From Micropterix aruncella (lineage: Eukaryota > Arthropoda > Insecta > Lepidoptera > Micropterigidae), in assembly GCA_944548615.1 (NCBI GenBank), contig OX155973.1, forward strand, positions 21,275,728 through 21,339,727: a DNA stretch of 64,000 nucleotides. The letters run 5' to 3'. Positions 1 to 12,544 of this stretch are shown one piece after another (positions within the stretch are counted from its first letter, which is position 1; every line of letters begins with the position of its first letter). The notes beneath the pieces were generated by a model. It had not been told where the DNA came from and did not search any database. It was given only the letters and a program-made list of their open reading frames with translations. The translations under genes and the position numbers were made by a program.

Positions 1-28
1 GAAGAAAATCACCGGGGAGGTTGCCCTG
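1..28 (+). CDS. SDR16C-like dehydrogenase, exon 1 (3' end only)
   Basis: The window opens inside a coding exon. Read from base 2 it gives nine codons, KKITGEVAL, followed at once by a consensus donor GTAAGT at 29-34. In classical SDR proteins this is the first beta strand just before the TGxxxGxG cofactor loop. The next exon (14330) begins V-T-G-G-G-N-G-L-G in phase 0, so the two join cleanly. The start codon and the usual hydrophobic N-terminus of the SDR16C family lie upstream of the window. The intron that follows is 14.3 kb and full of repeats. The exon is short, so the call rests on its continuity with exons 2-6. Confidence 0.82.
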
Positions 29-915
29 GTAAGTATTTTTTTTTATTATTTTATTATTATTAAGGAAACATACAGCTATTACAATTAATTTGTTACAAAA
101 TTATTAAGTTAAAAAAATAAAGCTAATTACATGTTTCCACTTAAACATTTTAAATTTAAACACAACAATATCATTTTTTAAAGTATTAATACACATAGGG
201 AGAGGAACTGGAAAGAAAGGAGTCATAATAAGTAAATAAAATTTTATGTAAATACACGTTCCATAATATAGTCATACATATTATTTAAAGAAATTCTTGA
301 ATAAATATTATTTATAATATATTATATATTGCGATTACAATGATAAATCAATACCTTTCTTAACAGCGAATGATGACGTATTGAATACGTCAATATCGCC
401 GAGCTGCGTATTACACATTTTACATAACCTATAGGTACATGAAACAGTTTTGTGCATAATTAGTACCTACTACCTAACCTGCGGAAAGTGGAATAACTCC
501 GTTTGGCAAGTGAGTCGCGATGGTACACGGAAAGATACCATTCCAAGAAGATCAGAACAATCAATGTAACCTGCCAATATTTTATGGAAAAACACCACGT
601 CTGCGCAATTTCTTCTTGATTGTAAGGATTGAAGCCCATGAAAGGTAGCTGCTTCGTTGTAATTGGGAGTACATTCTTGCTTGATGGCCTGTCAAGACCG
701 TAGCCAGGAAAAAAAACGATTATGTCACCGCAAGACTTTCCCGACAAGCAGACAACCCCCCCCCCCTCCCCCAGCGCACCATCGTTTCCTGTATTCGTTT
801 TGTGAAATTGACATAATAAACATGTATGCCAAAAATATGCCAAAAAATGTGATAACACGTAGTATTTTGAATATAGGTTTAAATGATTCTCATTTTCCTT
901 TACATCTGATTTGTC
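29..915. other. Start of intron 1, no gene recognised
   Basis: AT-rich sequence directly after the exon 1 donor. The only visible structure is a C-rich tract at about 747-774. The open frames here have no recognisable motif. Confidence 0.5.
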
Positions 916-1122
916 TCACCGCCCTGCCCTATATTGCAGTAGAAAAATATCGGTTATATTTATAGCATTACCCCACAACAATATACCATATCTAAAATGA
1001 GATTCTGCTAATGAATAATATGCTCCAACAACTTCTTTTTCTTCCATATCATTTCTTATTTTAGATATAGCATAGCAGGCGGAAGATAGTATGGATTTAT
1101 CATAGTGACCTATAAATAACAA
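916..1122 (-). pseudogene. Non-LTR retrotransposon RT C-terminal fragment
   Basis: The minus-strand frame reads LSSACYAISKIRN, then AYYSLAESHFRYGILLWGN and a trailing FLLQYRA. This is the thumb/connection region typical of Jockey/CR1-group reverse transcriptases (YxxxxxSHxRYGIxxWGN ... LQxRAxR). Only about 60 residues survive, with no catalytic RT motif, so it is a broken fragment in intron 1. A related fragment (SHLRYGVLLWANA) lies at 49255-49712. Confidence 0.6.
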
Positions 1123-1617
1123 ATATCAGATACCGAAATAACAGGTCTTAATAGATACCTGTTATTTTGTACTGGTTTTGGCTTAATCGTGAAACAAATC
1201 GACATAAATCAGGTGCCGTGGCCTTGGCCTTATATAATCGTTATCGAAGATTTATGCACATAATAATAAGGTTATATTTTAGGGAAATGTCTTTTGGAAT
1301 TCTGAAACAACCATGCAAATTATTTGTTGTAATAAAAATGTTGAGTTTGTAAGCTATAACAGGTAATTCGAGAATAAGACGAGATATTAAAAATAAAAAA
1401 AATCGACTGTCATTACAGAAAATGAACTATTGTATTTATAGGTAATTATTTTTAGTATGTTTTTTTAGTGACATATTTGTGGTTTATGTATTTATCCTTA
1501 TAGATACATGTATACCTATTTTCGATACATACATACCTTTCGTTTAACTCTAAACACGATATATTTATGTTAATTTATTGACATTTAAACAACTACTTAC
1601 TCTGTATTTGGGCAGTT
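1123..1617. other. Intron 1, nothing recognised
   Basis: AT-rich DNA with short open frames that carry no motif. No repeat partner was noticed elsewhere in the window. Confidence 0.4.
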
Positions 1618-1850
1618 AAGGTATGCCACTCTATGCCACTCTGCCACTCTGGATGACATAACAATTCTACCCTATGCCACTCTGGATGACATAACAATTC
1701 TACCCTATGCCAATAACCCTATGCCACTCTGGATGACAACAATTCTAACAACATCACACACTTTTAAATCGGTTCAAGCGTTAGGAAGTTATGGTGGAAT
1801 AAAGAAACGGAAAACATACATAGATGAACTCTGAACACATTGCTAACTTT
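1618..1850 (-). repeat. Minisatellite with dispersed-repeat tail
   Basis: ATGCCACTCT and GGATGACATAACAATTCTACC recur three to four times with irregular spacing at about 1625-1745. The sequence that follows (to about 1850) is the reverse complement of 48300-48400, sharing TTTATTCCACCATAA and TCATCTATGTATGTTTT. It therefore looks like one end of a dispersed element whose terminal motif has been multiplied here. Confidence 0.6.
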
Positions 1851-2189
1851 CCTATAAGCAGCATCGCGGCGGTGTCTACGATCGACTTACGACAATTCAG
1901 CACCGATGTAAACAGCAATAACATACCGGAGTGTAACGCTTTGTTATCCGATCTCGCCTTGAGTGCGTCAAATTTACCCTATGCAGTTTGAATTATTCAC
2001 GCCCGATTCGAGTTTGCGAGATGTGTTTCATGCAATATTACGATTTCAAGAAGCGCTACGACGATGTGACGACTGTGAGCGTCAATGGAACGCAATGCAG
2101 AGACGTGCTTTTGAACGTTGACCGCTTGGAGATTGTGGAGACTTACCATAGAAATTTGTATACACTCCTTTTTTGTTGGGCACCAAGTT
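1851..2189. other. Intron 1, nothing recognised
   Basis: Higher GC than its surroundings. Two opposed short open frames (1988-2191 and 1997-2209) overlap each other and show no family motif, so no gene is called. Confidence 0.4.
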
Positions 2190-2425
2190 AAATGACTCCT
2201 TAGGCCCATGTCAAAATACCAACAATTAGCTTAGAAAAGGAATTTGCATGATTCTTAAAATAAAATAAAATAATATAAAATACCAAAATAATAATAAAAA
2301 TACCTCAATGATATAAACAAACAGCTTACACCAAACAAATACTCTAATTAATATTCAACATCGCTCTCGTCGGATTCCAATTGAGTATCGGGATCCAAAT
2401 TGGATACACCCAAATATTCGAATGA
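2190..2425 (-). repeat. Left arm of a 9-kb-spaced inverted repeat with a conserved acidic peptide end
   Basis: On the minus strand this segment matches 11628-11848. Both share AATATTCAACATCGCT and AGCTTAG-type blocks. Both also encode a short Asp/Glu/Ser-rich peptide ending ESDESDVEY-stop here and ESNESDVEY-stop in the other arm. The protein-level similarity suggests both are the 3' end of the same former coding sequence. The family was not identified. Confidence 0.6.
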
Positions 2426-2639
2426 ACCGTGTATTTGCTGTACCATCAAATAAGTATTGCGTCCACTAACATATTATTATATGAATTTGGCTTGTCATCA
2501 CTGCACGCTCGTGTAAATACTATGGAATATCTTAAAAATATTTCATTCCGATTCGACTTCAAAAAGTGGATTGCAAGAACAAATGAGCACAAGATATTTT
2601 TAGAGCAGCGGCTCCCAAAGTGTGGGTCGCGACCTACTG

Positions 2640-3510
2640 GTGGGTCGCGAGCCGATTACGGGTGGGTCGCGAAAACAACGTATGAACGCAGATAGACGAC
2701 GAGATAGATCGATGAGTATATGATTATTTAGGATAGACAATATAATAAAATAAAACGAGATAGCACTTGAAAATAATAGAATAAAAGAGTTGCAACCTTG
2801 CAACAGCGCGGGAACTTGGGTTGTCGACTACAGCGGGCGAGCCCGTCACCTCAGTCCACCGTCCACCGTCTAGCTCCGCCACAAGCCCGTAAGAGGCCAA
2901 CGCCTTAAGGCGCGTGGAGTCGTGAAACGATCATATTTGAAGGCCGATAACTTTTAAATTAGCCTACTGACAATTGCAGAAAAAATATATCTCAAGCATT
3001 AATATATAAACTTCAATCTGATCGTTTAAAAACAATGTAAAATATAAAATACTATTCAAAAAAAAATATTGAAATGAAGCTGTTTTCAACTTTAATTACG
3101 TAACTACTTCTAAACTGCAAGTGATATTTTCATGGCACTTAAAGTTAAATATTGCTAACACATTTATCTTTAAACTGATCGTTTTTTATTCTAGAATAAT
3201 AAATAGTTTTGACAAAAAGTAATTTAAACTACATATACTATAAATGTGATGGTTTTTGGCGACGACCGGCAGTGTTCCACAAACAGTCCGACGAGGAGGG
3301 TGTCGCTGCGCTGCAATCCGCGTCCGCGAAACTGTAATATGTTTGCTGTGTTGCGACTTTGAAATAATCGAAAATGCCTTCGATAAGGAAAGCTGCAAAA
3401 AGTTGGGCTAAAAAGGCCATGAAAATGTACGAAGTAAAATACAAAATACCTATTCCTACAAAGAGTCAAAGTGTACTTAAGAAAGCGAAAACTTGTAGGT
3501 AGGTAGGTAT
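2640..3510. other. Unassigned sequence inside the hAT shell
   Basis: No gene family recognised. A short plus-strand open frame at 3374-3502 (42 codons, MPSIRKAAKSWAKKAMKMYE at its start, rich in Lys) is followed by a TAGGTAGGTA tract. It resembles neither a known exon nor an HTH domain strongly enough to call. Confidence 0.3.
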
Positions 3511-3519
3511 CTACCTACA

Positions 3520-4140
3520 ATTTTACTTTCCCAAAAAGGAAAGTATTGTGATCGCGCTAAAAAAAATTTTGAGATGATGACGGAAATATACATTTTGAGA
3601 CCCCTTAAGACGATTGAGACAATTTTCCGACCGATCTCTTTTTGTGTGTATGTATGTGTGTATGTATGTGTATGTGTGTATGTATGTGTGTATGTATGTT
3701 TGTTTGTTTGTTTCTACTCTTTATTGTGAAAGTTTCACAATGGGCGGGTTTATTGTCATATGACAATTTCTTACAACTAACCCTACTGTGACGTGTTTAT
3801 ATGTATGTATGCGTGTAACATGTGTGTGTGTGTGTGTCTTGTGATTGCATTCGATCGACAGAATTGAAAATGCAATTCCGTTAATTTGATCTCAACGGAA
3901 AATGGTGACCCAACCGTGTATGTTTGTTTGTTTGTTTGTTTATACTATTTATTGTGAACATACGCATTCTTCCACGATAGCGCCCAGTCGCTTAATCTCA
4001 TTGAGCTGAAATTTGGTATATAAGCTTCTGTTAACCGTCGGTGGAACCTATTAGTTTTTTGGGCACTTACGACCAACGGTTGGGGTACCTAACATACAAA
4101 TTTGAGGTACCTCGATTACCAATTGTCCCCGTTTTTTTAT
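3520..4140 (+). repeat. Dispersed repeat with GTAT/GTTT microsatellite
   Basis: The segment opens with ACTTTCC...GGAAAGTATTG and continues through a TGTGTATGTATG microsatellite (about 3645-3715) to CACGATAGCGCCCAGTCGC and GAGCTGAAATTTGGTAT. The same ordered motifs recur at 23075-23580, so this is a dispersed family. No protein coding is seen. The class (SINE or MITE-like) is undetermined. Confidence 0.65.
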
Positions 4141-4444
4141 TTCTTTCGCCAATATAGTTAGGGTCAGTGTGAATAGTCCAGTTGCATATTATTTTTAAAT
4201 TTCTGCCGCCAATCGGGAAAGTTTTGGGGTGACACAACCGTTTTTTTTTGCTTAGTAGGTGTTTCTCGCGTTCCCTTTTCTACACCTATCTAGTTACCTG
4301 CTAATAGATAATTATTATTTACTGCAACCTACAACACCTAGTTACCTATACCTACTAATAGATTATGTAACTCATGTGTAAGTAGGTAATTTTTTTAATC
4401 AACTAATTTTCCATGCAATCATATCAAGAGATTTAAAAAATATA

Positions 4445-6385
4445 TGATTTACTCGATGAATCAGGCTGCGATAAAAGAAAGACAAATGGCGAGTGCTGAA
4501 GAAAGAGTAGGCAAAAATGGGATTCCCATAATTTATGTGATTGTAGATGGCTGTTGGAGTAAGAGAACTTAGAAAAAAAATTTATTCCGCTTTGTCTGGG
4601 GCAGCATCCATAATTGGTAAATGGACTGGTGAAGTGCTATTTTTGGACGTACGAAACAAATACTGCTGTATCTGTGCAAGAGCAGAAAAAAGAAAGATCG
4701 AGCACAAAACACATGTGTGCTGTAAAAATTATAACGGTCCGACTACTGGCAGGGAATCCGATATTCTCCTAGACGGTTTCAAATGCTCAATTGAAATGCA
4801 TGTCCTCATATACGGCAGAATGGTTTCTGATAGCGATTCCAACACATACGCCAAAATATTGAAAAGTCGCCCGTATGACCACCTCACGGTAGAAAAAAAT
4901 GAGTGCAGAAACCATGTACTTAGAAACTTATGCAATAAATTAGTCCAGCTACAAACGGACACAAAATATCTATTGAGATTCCGGAAGCATTTGACACAGA
5001 AAAAATCATGATCCTAAGAAAAACAATTCGCAAGATCATAAAGATTTATAAAACTGATTCTGAATCAGAGAGAAGGTGCAATATTGAGCCATTCTATAAT
5101 GATCTTCTGTTGACCCACTTGCACGCTTTTGGCGATCATAGTCGGTGCAAAGCAAGCTTTTGTACTGAGATGAATAAATCAGATATGATATCAGAAGCAG
5201 CCGACAAAACTCTTTTTACAAGTACTCTCTGGGGTAGAATTTGTTTCCTTATGTCAAATGTTGCTTCACATGCTCCAAGTTTAATTCATGACGTAGACAG
5301 GAACTTTTTTAACAGAACGGTTTAACAGTATAGTGGCGAAGCTTGTTGGCGGTAAAAGAACAAATCTGAGCCTCAAAGGTTCCTACCAGACAAGGTGCCA
5401 AGCCTGTTTGGTTCCATTTAACTCGCACAAATTGATGTCTTTCCTATACAAAAATGTCATAGGTCGTAGTCCCACAGGCATAATAAAACATTTGAAAAAG
5501 CAGCGATTGCAAAGGATGGTCAATATGAGAAAAATCAGTCGAAAAAAAAACGGATTACTATTTTCAAAAGGAAATGACGCAAATTATGGAGAAAAGTGTG
5601 AAAAACCAGACATTCTGCAAGTAATATTTGAAAAGAAAAATACACTTTCTTACATAACTTAAATTAGACTGACGAAGAAAGAGATGACATACAGAATAAA
5701 ACTGTACTGCAGATTACCTGCAGTGAGAAGATGGAGATAAGAAGGACTATTTTGACAGCTTCAAACTTTGGAAGAATTATAAAGAGACGTAAATATGTCA
5801 GTTGCGTTAATCTTGCAAAAGGATATATTATACAAAGATTCTTTATCCCATGTAACATCAACTAAGCATGGAAAAGATAATGAGAAGTAAGCTATTGGAC
5901 AGTTAAAAATGCAAGAAAATATTCATATTAAACCATGCGGGTTGTTTATAGATAAAGAGATACCCTTCCTCGGAGCTTCTCGCGACGGTGTTGTAGGTGA
6001 CGACTTGATCGTCGAAATCAAATGTGCTATCATTGTATTTCAGAAAGGTATCGATAAAGCCATCAAAATCGGTATTATAGAATTAGCAAAAATGGAATCT
6101 TACAAATTAATAAAATCCATAACTGGTATTTCCAGATACAGGGGCAACTTCACATACAGATAAATCCAAATGCCTTTTAGGTATTTGGTATGGAGAAAAC
6201 GAGCCTTTAAAAACAGAAATAATAATAAAAGATGACTCTTTCTGGGATAATAAAATGAAAAATAAACTAAAGATATTTTATTTAGATTGTTTGCTACCCA
6301 AGTTGATAGACCAAAGAAATTCAAGAAACATGCAAATAAAAGATCCTGAATACAAAAAAAGGCAATAAAAAAACAAAAAATGATC
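4445..6385 (+). pseudogene. Decayed gene with Mutator-like transposase and YqaJ nuclease domains
   Basis: Successive plus-strand frames carry one protein broken by several shifts and stops. From 4455: ERVGKNGIPIIYVIVDG. In 4547-5011: a Mutator-like core with YSALSGAASIIGKWTG, RNKYCCICARAEKR and SDSDSNTYAKIL. In 5008-5325: DHSRCKASFC. In 5333-5662 a linker with CQACLVPFNSHKL. From about 5720 a YqaJ-type exonuclease domain follows: LTASNFGRIIKRR, CGLFIDKEIPFLGASRDG, IVEIKC, YYQIQGQLHIT and FYLDCLLPKLIDQR. This combination is known as multicopy insect genes of probable transposon origin. DGV plus E-I-K resembles the PD-(D/E)xK nuclease core with the Pro changed. It is not functional as it stands. 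Confidence 0.72.
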
Positions 6386-6673
6386 GAAGCTAAGATAAGT
6401 AAAGCTGCATCTAAGAGAACGCTCATTGAAGTCAAAGAAACAGCAGTTGTAGAGGGTCAAGAAATGGTTTATGAAAAGCTAGTATTAAATAAAACACTTT
6501 ATGAAATGAAAGAACATGATAAAGAGAAATCACTAGAAACCATAAATATAAGCATAAGACTGTGTGATGAAGATAAACCGGTATCTGAAAAATATGATGT
6601 AGAAGAAGAATATGTCTGTCCTAGAGATGTCCTAGACAGACACAAAACTATTATATGCTTTGTTATAATATGA
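6380..6673 (+). CDS. Charged open frame after the Mutator/YqaJ relic
   Basis: A 97-codon frame rich in Lys and Glu (for example AVVEGQEMVYEKLVLNKTLY) directly follows the YqaJ relic in another frame. No known domain is recognised. It may be the C-terminal tail of the same decayed protein or a fortuitous frame. Confidence 0.25.
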   Translation: MIEAKISKAASKRTLIEVKETAVVEGQEMVYEKLVLNKTLYEMKEHDKEKSLETINISIRLCDEDKPVSEKYDVEEEYVCPRDVLDRHKTIICFVII

Positions 6674-6956
6674 TATACTCCTACGATTATTATATTGATT
6701 CACACATCTCTGATGTGGTCTTAACCTAAAAAGTAAACCCACGAAAAGTGTAGTTTTTTAATAACACAGGATCGCTATAAGTTTTCTGATTATTGAGTGG
6801 TACTTACCTAAATACATAATTACCTAAATAAATATAGTATAGTATAATATAGTATAGTAATATAATATAATATAGTATAAAATAAAACATTCAAAAATAT
6901 AATTTTAAAATGTTTACTTATTTAAATATCGTCGCTTATTAATATATATTATAAGC

Positions 6957-7663
<707 letters not shown>

Positions 7664-8452
7664 CGGTGTATGGGTCAGGACCAAATTCTTTGCAGAACTT
7701 GATGTCCCTCTTGTTTGAAAGCAAAAATTAAATATTAAAATATCCCAAATTACTTGTTTGTGTTTAATTTATAAAACTTCAGTGTATTTTACATTTAAAA
7801 GTCGATTAACATTTTAATTACTTAGCATTAAAAACATTTTTAAATTAAAACAAAATTACGATCGTTTTTTCTCCCATACAACTTTTAAGTGTCCCCATTC
7901 CGATTTTTCACACACCTTGGTTAGTTTTAAATGAAAGAAAACACTGCAGCATTTGCGGTCTACTTTAATAATATACTTTGTTATGCATTTAACAGTATTT
8001 CGACATGTAAGCTTGCTATAACATTATAATTTATTATTTAAAAAACAAATTGTGCTTGTCCCAAATTTCGTTCCGTTGTGCGACATCAGTTGTGCGACGC
8101 GATATTGTCGCAATTAGCGGTGAGCGACGGCCGATTCATTGTTTATTTGTTGTGGGAACATTAGTCCTCAAGCTGGCAACAGATTTTAAATCCCCCAGGA
8201 ATCCCCCTGCCATTTCATTTATCTGTCAATCGAGGGAGCGTGTTGAAGGTCGCCGCGTGTCATTGCAAAATTCGGATGTTTTTCTTTGTTTTGAAGCAAT
8301 AAGTGGTGTTCATGTTGTTGTTCATCTTGGCATACTGTGAGCATGCCTTTATGAATTCCGTTGTGCTATAGGTATATTTTCCAGTGTGACACATTTCGTT
8401 GTGATCTCCGTTGTGACACGATGCAAAGAATTTGGTCCTGACCCGTATACCG
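7664..8452. mobile_element. Candidate terminal-inverted-repeat element
   Basis: CGGTGTATGGGTCAGGACCA and on to TTCTTTGCA (7664-7694) is repeated inverted at 8422-8452, about 29 of 31 bases matching. The 789-bp interior is non-coding and has several TCCGTTGTG-type repeats near its right end. No clear target-site duplication was found, so its boundaries and class are uncertain. Confidence 0.5.
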
Positions 8453-10080
8453 AATCTATCGCGGACCATAGCGTCCTTTGCCCGACTGTTCACCCAGGAT
8501 CGGATGGCGGATGGTCGTTTCAAGAGCAGTCGCCGTAAGGTCCGCAACCACCCCCGCTCTATAGGAAACAGTACTGCTTCCAGACTCCCCCGACTGTTAG
8601 TCAGAGTGCACAGTCGATTGGCTTACGCCGCACGGTGCGCAGACCGTCCAGGAGCGCCAGAAGGCTGATTCCTAGGGGAAACAACGTAAGGCCAGAGTCC
8701 TACCCAAGCTCGCACTTTATGCGTGGAGGCCGTCGGATAGGTGTTGACCCGAGAGTGTGACCAACCCTGAACAGAATGGGTCTTCGTGGCCAACTCAGCA
8801 AGGGCCCGTTTACTCCCAACAGCGCGGGAAGATGAAATAGCCACTGATCATATAAATAAGATGCGGAACTCGGTACATTTGAATTGAAATTCACTTTTGT
8901 ATGGAGTTACGTACAAAAAAGGTGCCAGTAGCAGAAACAAGTAACATCGCATTGTAGCCAACTGTCAATCCAATAGTTAAGGATGTGACTCCGTGCCCAT
9001 TCATCAATATCGATATCGTTAAAAATGCTGCGATTTTCCCCACGCACTCCCACAAAATTTGAATATATTTTTTTCATTTTGTAAATCAACGAAAAAAATT
9101 ACGAATCAAGCGTGCGGTTTAATGATGCACATACTTTAGAATATTGTGTATTTAACAAGGAATAATTATTAGGTACAGAACATTTTATATTCGCGAGAAA
9201 AATCCTATATCAATGCCTACATATTATTTCATCCGGATTATGCTGGTGAAAAAAACTAAATGATTCGTTGTATTGCAATAAAATAAAATGATAACAATAT
9301 GCTTGTATGTTTACAGGTGCATACTGCTCATGTGACAATATCTACTATTGCTTATGTTAAAGTAAAACGAAATACATGACATGACAAGTACACGAAAAAA
9401 GTATTTATAGTTATATAACAAACATATTCGTATCCAATTCGCTAATAAACAGATTTTGGAAATGCACACACACACACACACACAGTTAATAACCGTACCA
9501 TCAGACCTGTCAAATAGTCACAAAATTTTACTTATTTTATACAAAATACGTGGCGATATTTATGCTAAATATATGATAAGCAAAACAGTTGACAATTTAA
9601 AAAAAACATTTTAAAGTGACTATACAACTTATCTATCATATAAATTTCAATTTTCAGTCTTGTTCAGCGTCGTCCTTGGTGTTTGCGATATTTATTTTTC
9701 ATTGCTGAAGTTATTATGTCCCTGGTGATTCGGTCGTCTACCGTTCTCAATGACGACAACGTACATCTGGTCCTTTTCAGTCGCGCAAATATTTTTGTTT
9801 TTCTTTGGAGTCAACTGTAAAAAAAATCCATCTGTAAAATCATTACATTTATAAATTATATTCGTTTATTTTATAATTATATTTATCATTAATCAATTCG
9901 TAAGGTCATTGAAATTATATTTTAACTGATTCTCTTTAATACACAGAGTTAACACAAATTCTACTATTATTGTGATCGTGTATGGACATAGGGTAGTGTA
10001 ATTCTATTTAGCATGGAAAATCCCAAAAGTGATCTTTTATTTTAAAATATAATGTAAATAAATATTGTTGCCATCATATG
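8453..10080. other. Unassigned intron DNA with a short CA repeat
   Basis: 8453-8850 is GC-rich with overlapping short frames on both strands and no family motif. The remainder is AT-rich. A CA dinucleotide run sits at about 9465-9484. Nothing else recognised. Confidence 0.35.
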
Positions 10081-11400
10081 ATAGTTGCGTGGTTTTTTGT
10101 GAAAAACCGTGTCAATAACATATTAAACAATAATTAATTAAACATATAAAAATATTGAACATATAAATAATACAAAAAACACTAATTAAACATATAAAAA
10201 AATTAAACATATCAAAAAACATATAAAAAATACACAAATTAACGCCCGTCCTGATTACGTAATCAACGGCAGGCCGACGAGTGGGGCAGTTTAAAAAGAA
10301 ATACAAAAAGTGCACGAAGGATCCGGAGTTTCGCGTCATCGTGGAAGTCTTCAAACACTTTACAAACGCTCGGTTCACGATTCTCCACATTTTCCGCGAA
10401 TTCGGTTGATAACGTAATCATGGAGGGAGGGGGGGGGGGTAGTCAGGCAGCTGAATACGTCTGTTGACATGGGGGAGGAGGGATGTCGAAAATCCCAAAA
10501 CCGTGATTACGTAATATGTGGACAGCCCCTACTGTCGGACAGCCGAATTTGCTTACTGCGCCGAGCTTATTTGCTAATTTGCTTACTGCGTTGAAGCTTA
10601 GAATATATAAAATTGAATAAATATTGGCTTAAAACTTGCTATTTACCTTTTTTCGTCCGAAGAGAAGCGTGACAAAAAAATGCTGTCACACCTTTCGTAT
10701 CTCCTGCTCCTGATCAGTCCTCATCCAACACACTTCCTGTGGTAGAACTAACTCTTTTATTCATCGTCAATTTAATAATTTCCCGCACAAAACGCGAAAA
10801 GCGGAATAAAAGCGGCCAATGACGCGAAACATTACGCGCGACGTAAACACAGCTGTCAAAACTGGAAATATGCGCAGAACGACGAATCGCTAAGTGCGCA
10901 GTGGCGCGCCTCGCAGGCTAACAACCGCATTTCGTGTTTTTTTGGTATGGTTAGTTTGCCGGATGACCTTCCGGGAGTCCATACATTTTTTCTTTATATG
11001 GGAGTTACCGCCGGCTGGAAATAGCCGCGCGAAAAGACAGCGCCGCGTCTCTAGCCTCGTCTGGCTCGCCCCCGGCGGCGTCCGTGCTTCCAGTGGTGCT
11101 TCCCTCGCATCCGCGCGCCCGCACGCGCTCACACGCCCATCGAGTGGCGCGCCGCACCGTTCCTGTCGGTGCGCATTTACGCATCGCATTCATTTGTTTT
11201 CGCTATTTGCTAAATACGATGGATAAGTTTTCTAGCAAAAATTTCTATTTTTTATGTTGTCGCACATTACAATTTCTTACAAAATGAAGACTTACTTATG
11301 ATACTTACAAATGAAATGTATATTTTTTTACATCAAACCACCCACTAACTTTTCTGAAAAAGTTCTCGCTGGGTCGCAAAATATTGTGATTTTAAAAAGT
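10081..11400. other. Repeat-like DNA leading to the hAT right end
   Basis: TTACGTAAT occurs at about 10254 and 10506, with a G-rich tract near 10424-10438 and a direct duplication of AATTTGCTTACTGCG near 10546-10590. 10870-11200 is GC-rich with overlapping open frames on both strands, typical of composition rather than a gene. No coding sequence is supported. Confidence 0.35.
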
Positions 11401-11627
11401 GGGTGGCGGCGTCAATAAGATTGGGAACCCCTGTGTTTGAGGCAAGGAAAAAAATATCCAGAGTAAATTTATAGAAGCATATCCTCAACAAGATTGTTCT
11501 TTCGTCTGATCATTGATTTTATAAAATCAATGGTCTGATCTTTTAATCAGTGCACGAAACCTAAGTTAGATACCAAGAAAAGCTAGGATTTCTTCGCTGA
11601 AACTTTAGAATTAATCATGTTTTCGGA

Positions 11628-11848
11628 AACTCAGTTCGAATTTTTGGATGTATCCAATTCGGATCCTGATTCCGAATCGGAATCCAACGAAAGCGATGTT
11701 GAATATTAATTAGAGTATTTTTTTGTGTAAGTAGTTTGTTTATATTATTTAGATAGTTTATATGATTTCAATTTATTTTAAGAATCATGCAATTACATTT
11801 TCTAAGCAAATTGGCGGTATTTAGACTTAGTGCATTAAAAGGAGTTGT
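11628..11848 (+). repeat. Right arm of the inverted repeat, with a peptide ending ESNESDVEY
   Basis: Inverted partner of 2190-2425. An open frame runs in from about 11575 (DFFAETLELIMFSETQFE) to SESESNESDVEY and a stop at 11707-11709. The shared non-coding 3' flank continues to about 11848. Acidic Ser/Asp C-termini occur in several transposase families, but no family-defining motif is present. Confidence 0.6.
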
Positions 11849-12544
11849 TATTAGATTTAAATATACATATATTTCTTTTATTTCTTACGAAATTTGTGCA
11901 GCAGACACCATTATAAGTGGTGTCTCAGTAAATCATGAATAATTAGCCCGAACACCTCCTGTAAGGATATTACGGTTTAACTTGCGGTTCTAAAGATAGC
12001 GGATTTTTCATACGAGCTTCATACATGTTTTTCTCAAAAAATAAGTATCCGTTTATATGCTAAAATGACTTGTGTGACATATTTGAGCATAGTAATGGTA
12101 AACAAAAGCCATAACCGACAAAAAGACGTCATTTAAAAATTCCTATGTCTATGAAAGTTAATTTTCGGTCCACCGTGCGCTATCTAGCTGCAAGAGGTGC
12201 TATAAATTTTGTCGATATGAAATATTCTGTCGTTGGCTGTACATGCGTTGATTTTAACATTGATTTTATAGTTTTAAGAAAGCCGGCGAAGTCCGTTACA
12301 TATAGCGGCTCTAGTCTAGCACTAGGCCATTTCATTTTCTTTCTCATGTGCAGTTTCGACGAGCTTGTGTTTAATCTGTGTAGGTAAGCATTTTTGAGAC
12401 TGGTCGAGAGCTCAAGAATATTGACGCGGAGAGTTGTTTACTGCCAACTAGGTAACGACATATAATATATCCACATTTTAAATTAATTTTGATTGACGAA
12501 TTGATGTGGTTTGTTTTCCGACAGCATGTCTACCTGCCTACTTT
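11849..12544. other. Intron 1, nothing recognised
   Basis: AT-rich sequence. One 80-codon open frame (12145-12387) has no motif. Confidence 0.35.

Noticed and set aside
663..965. 100-codon frame near the left edge
   Set aside because: It includes a poly-Pro stretch from a C tract and shows no domain. The opposing frame 460-858 is equally unconvincing.
10890..11287. Overlapping Arg/Ala-rich frames on both strands
   Set aside because: Open frames in all directions in a GC-rich patch reflect base composition. No domain, and the region is the interior of a hAT end.
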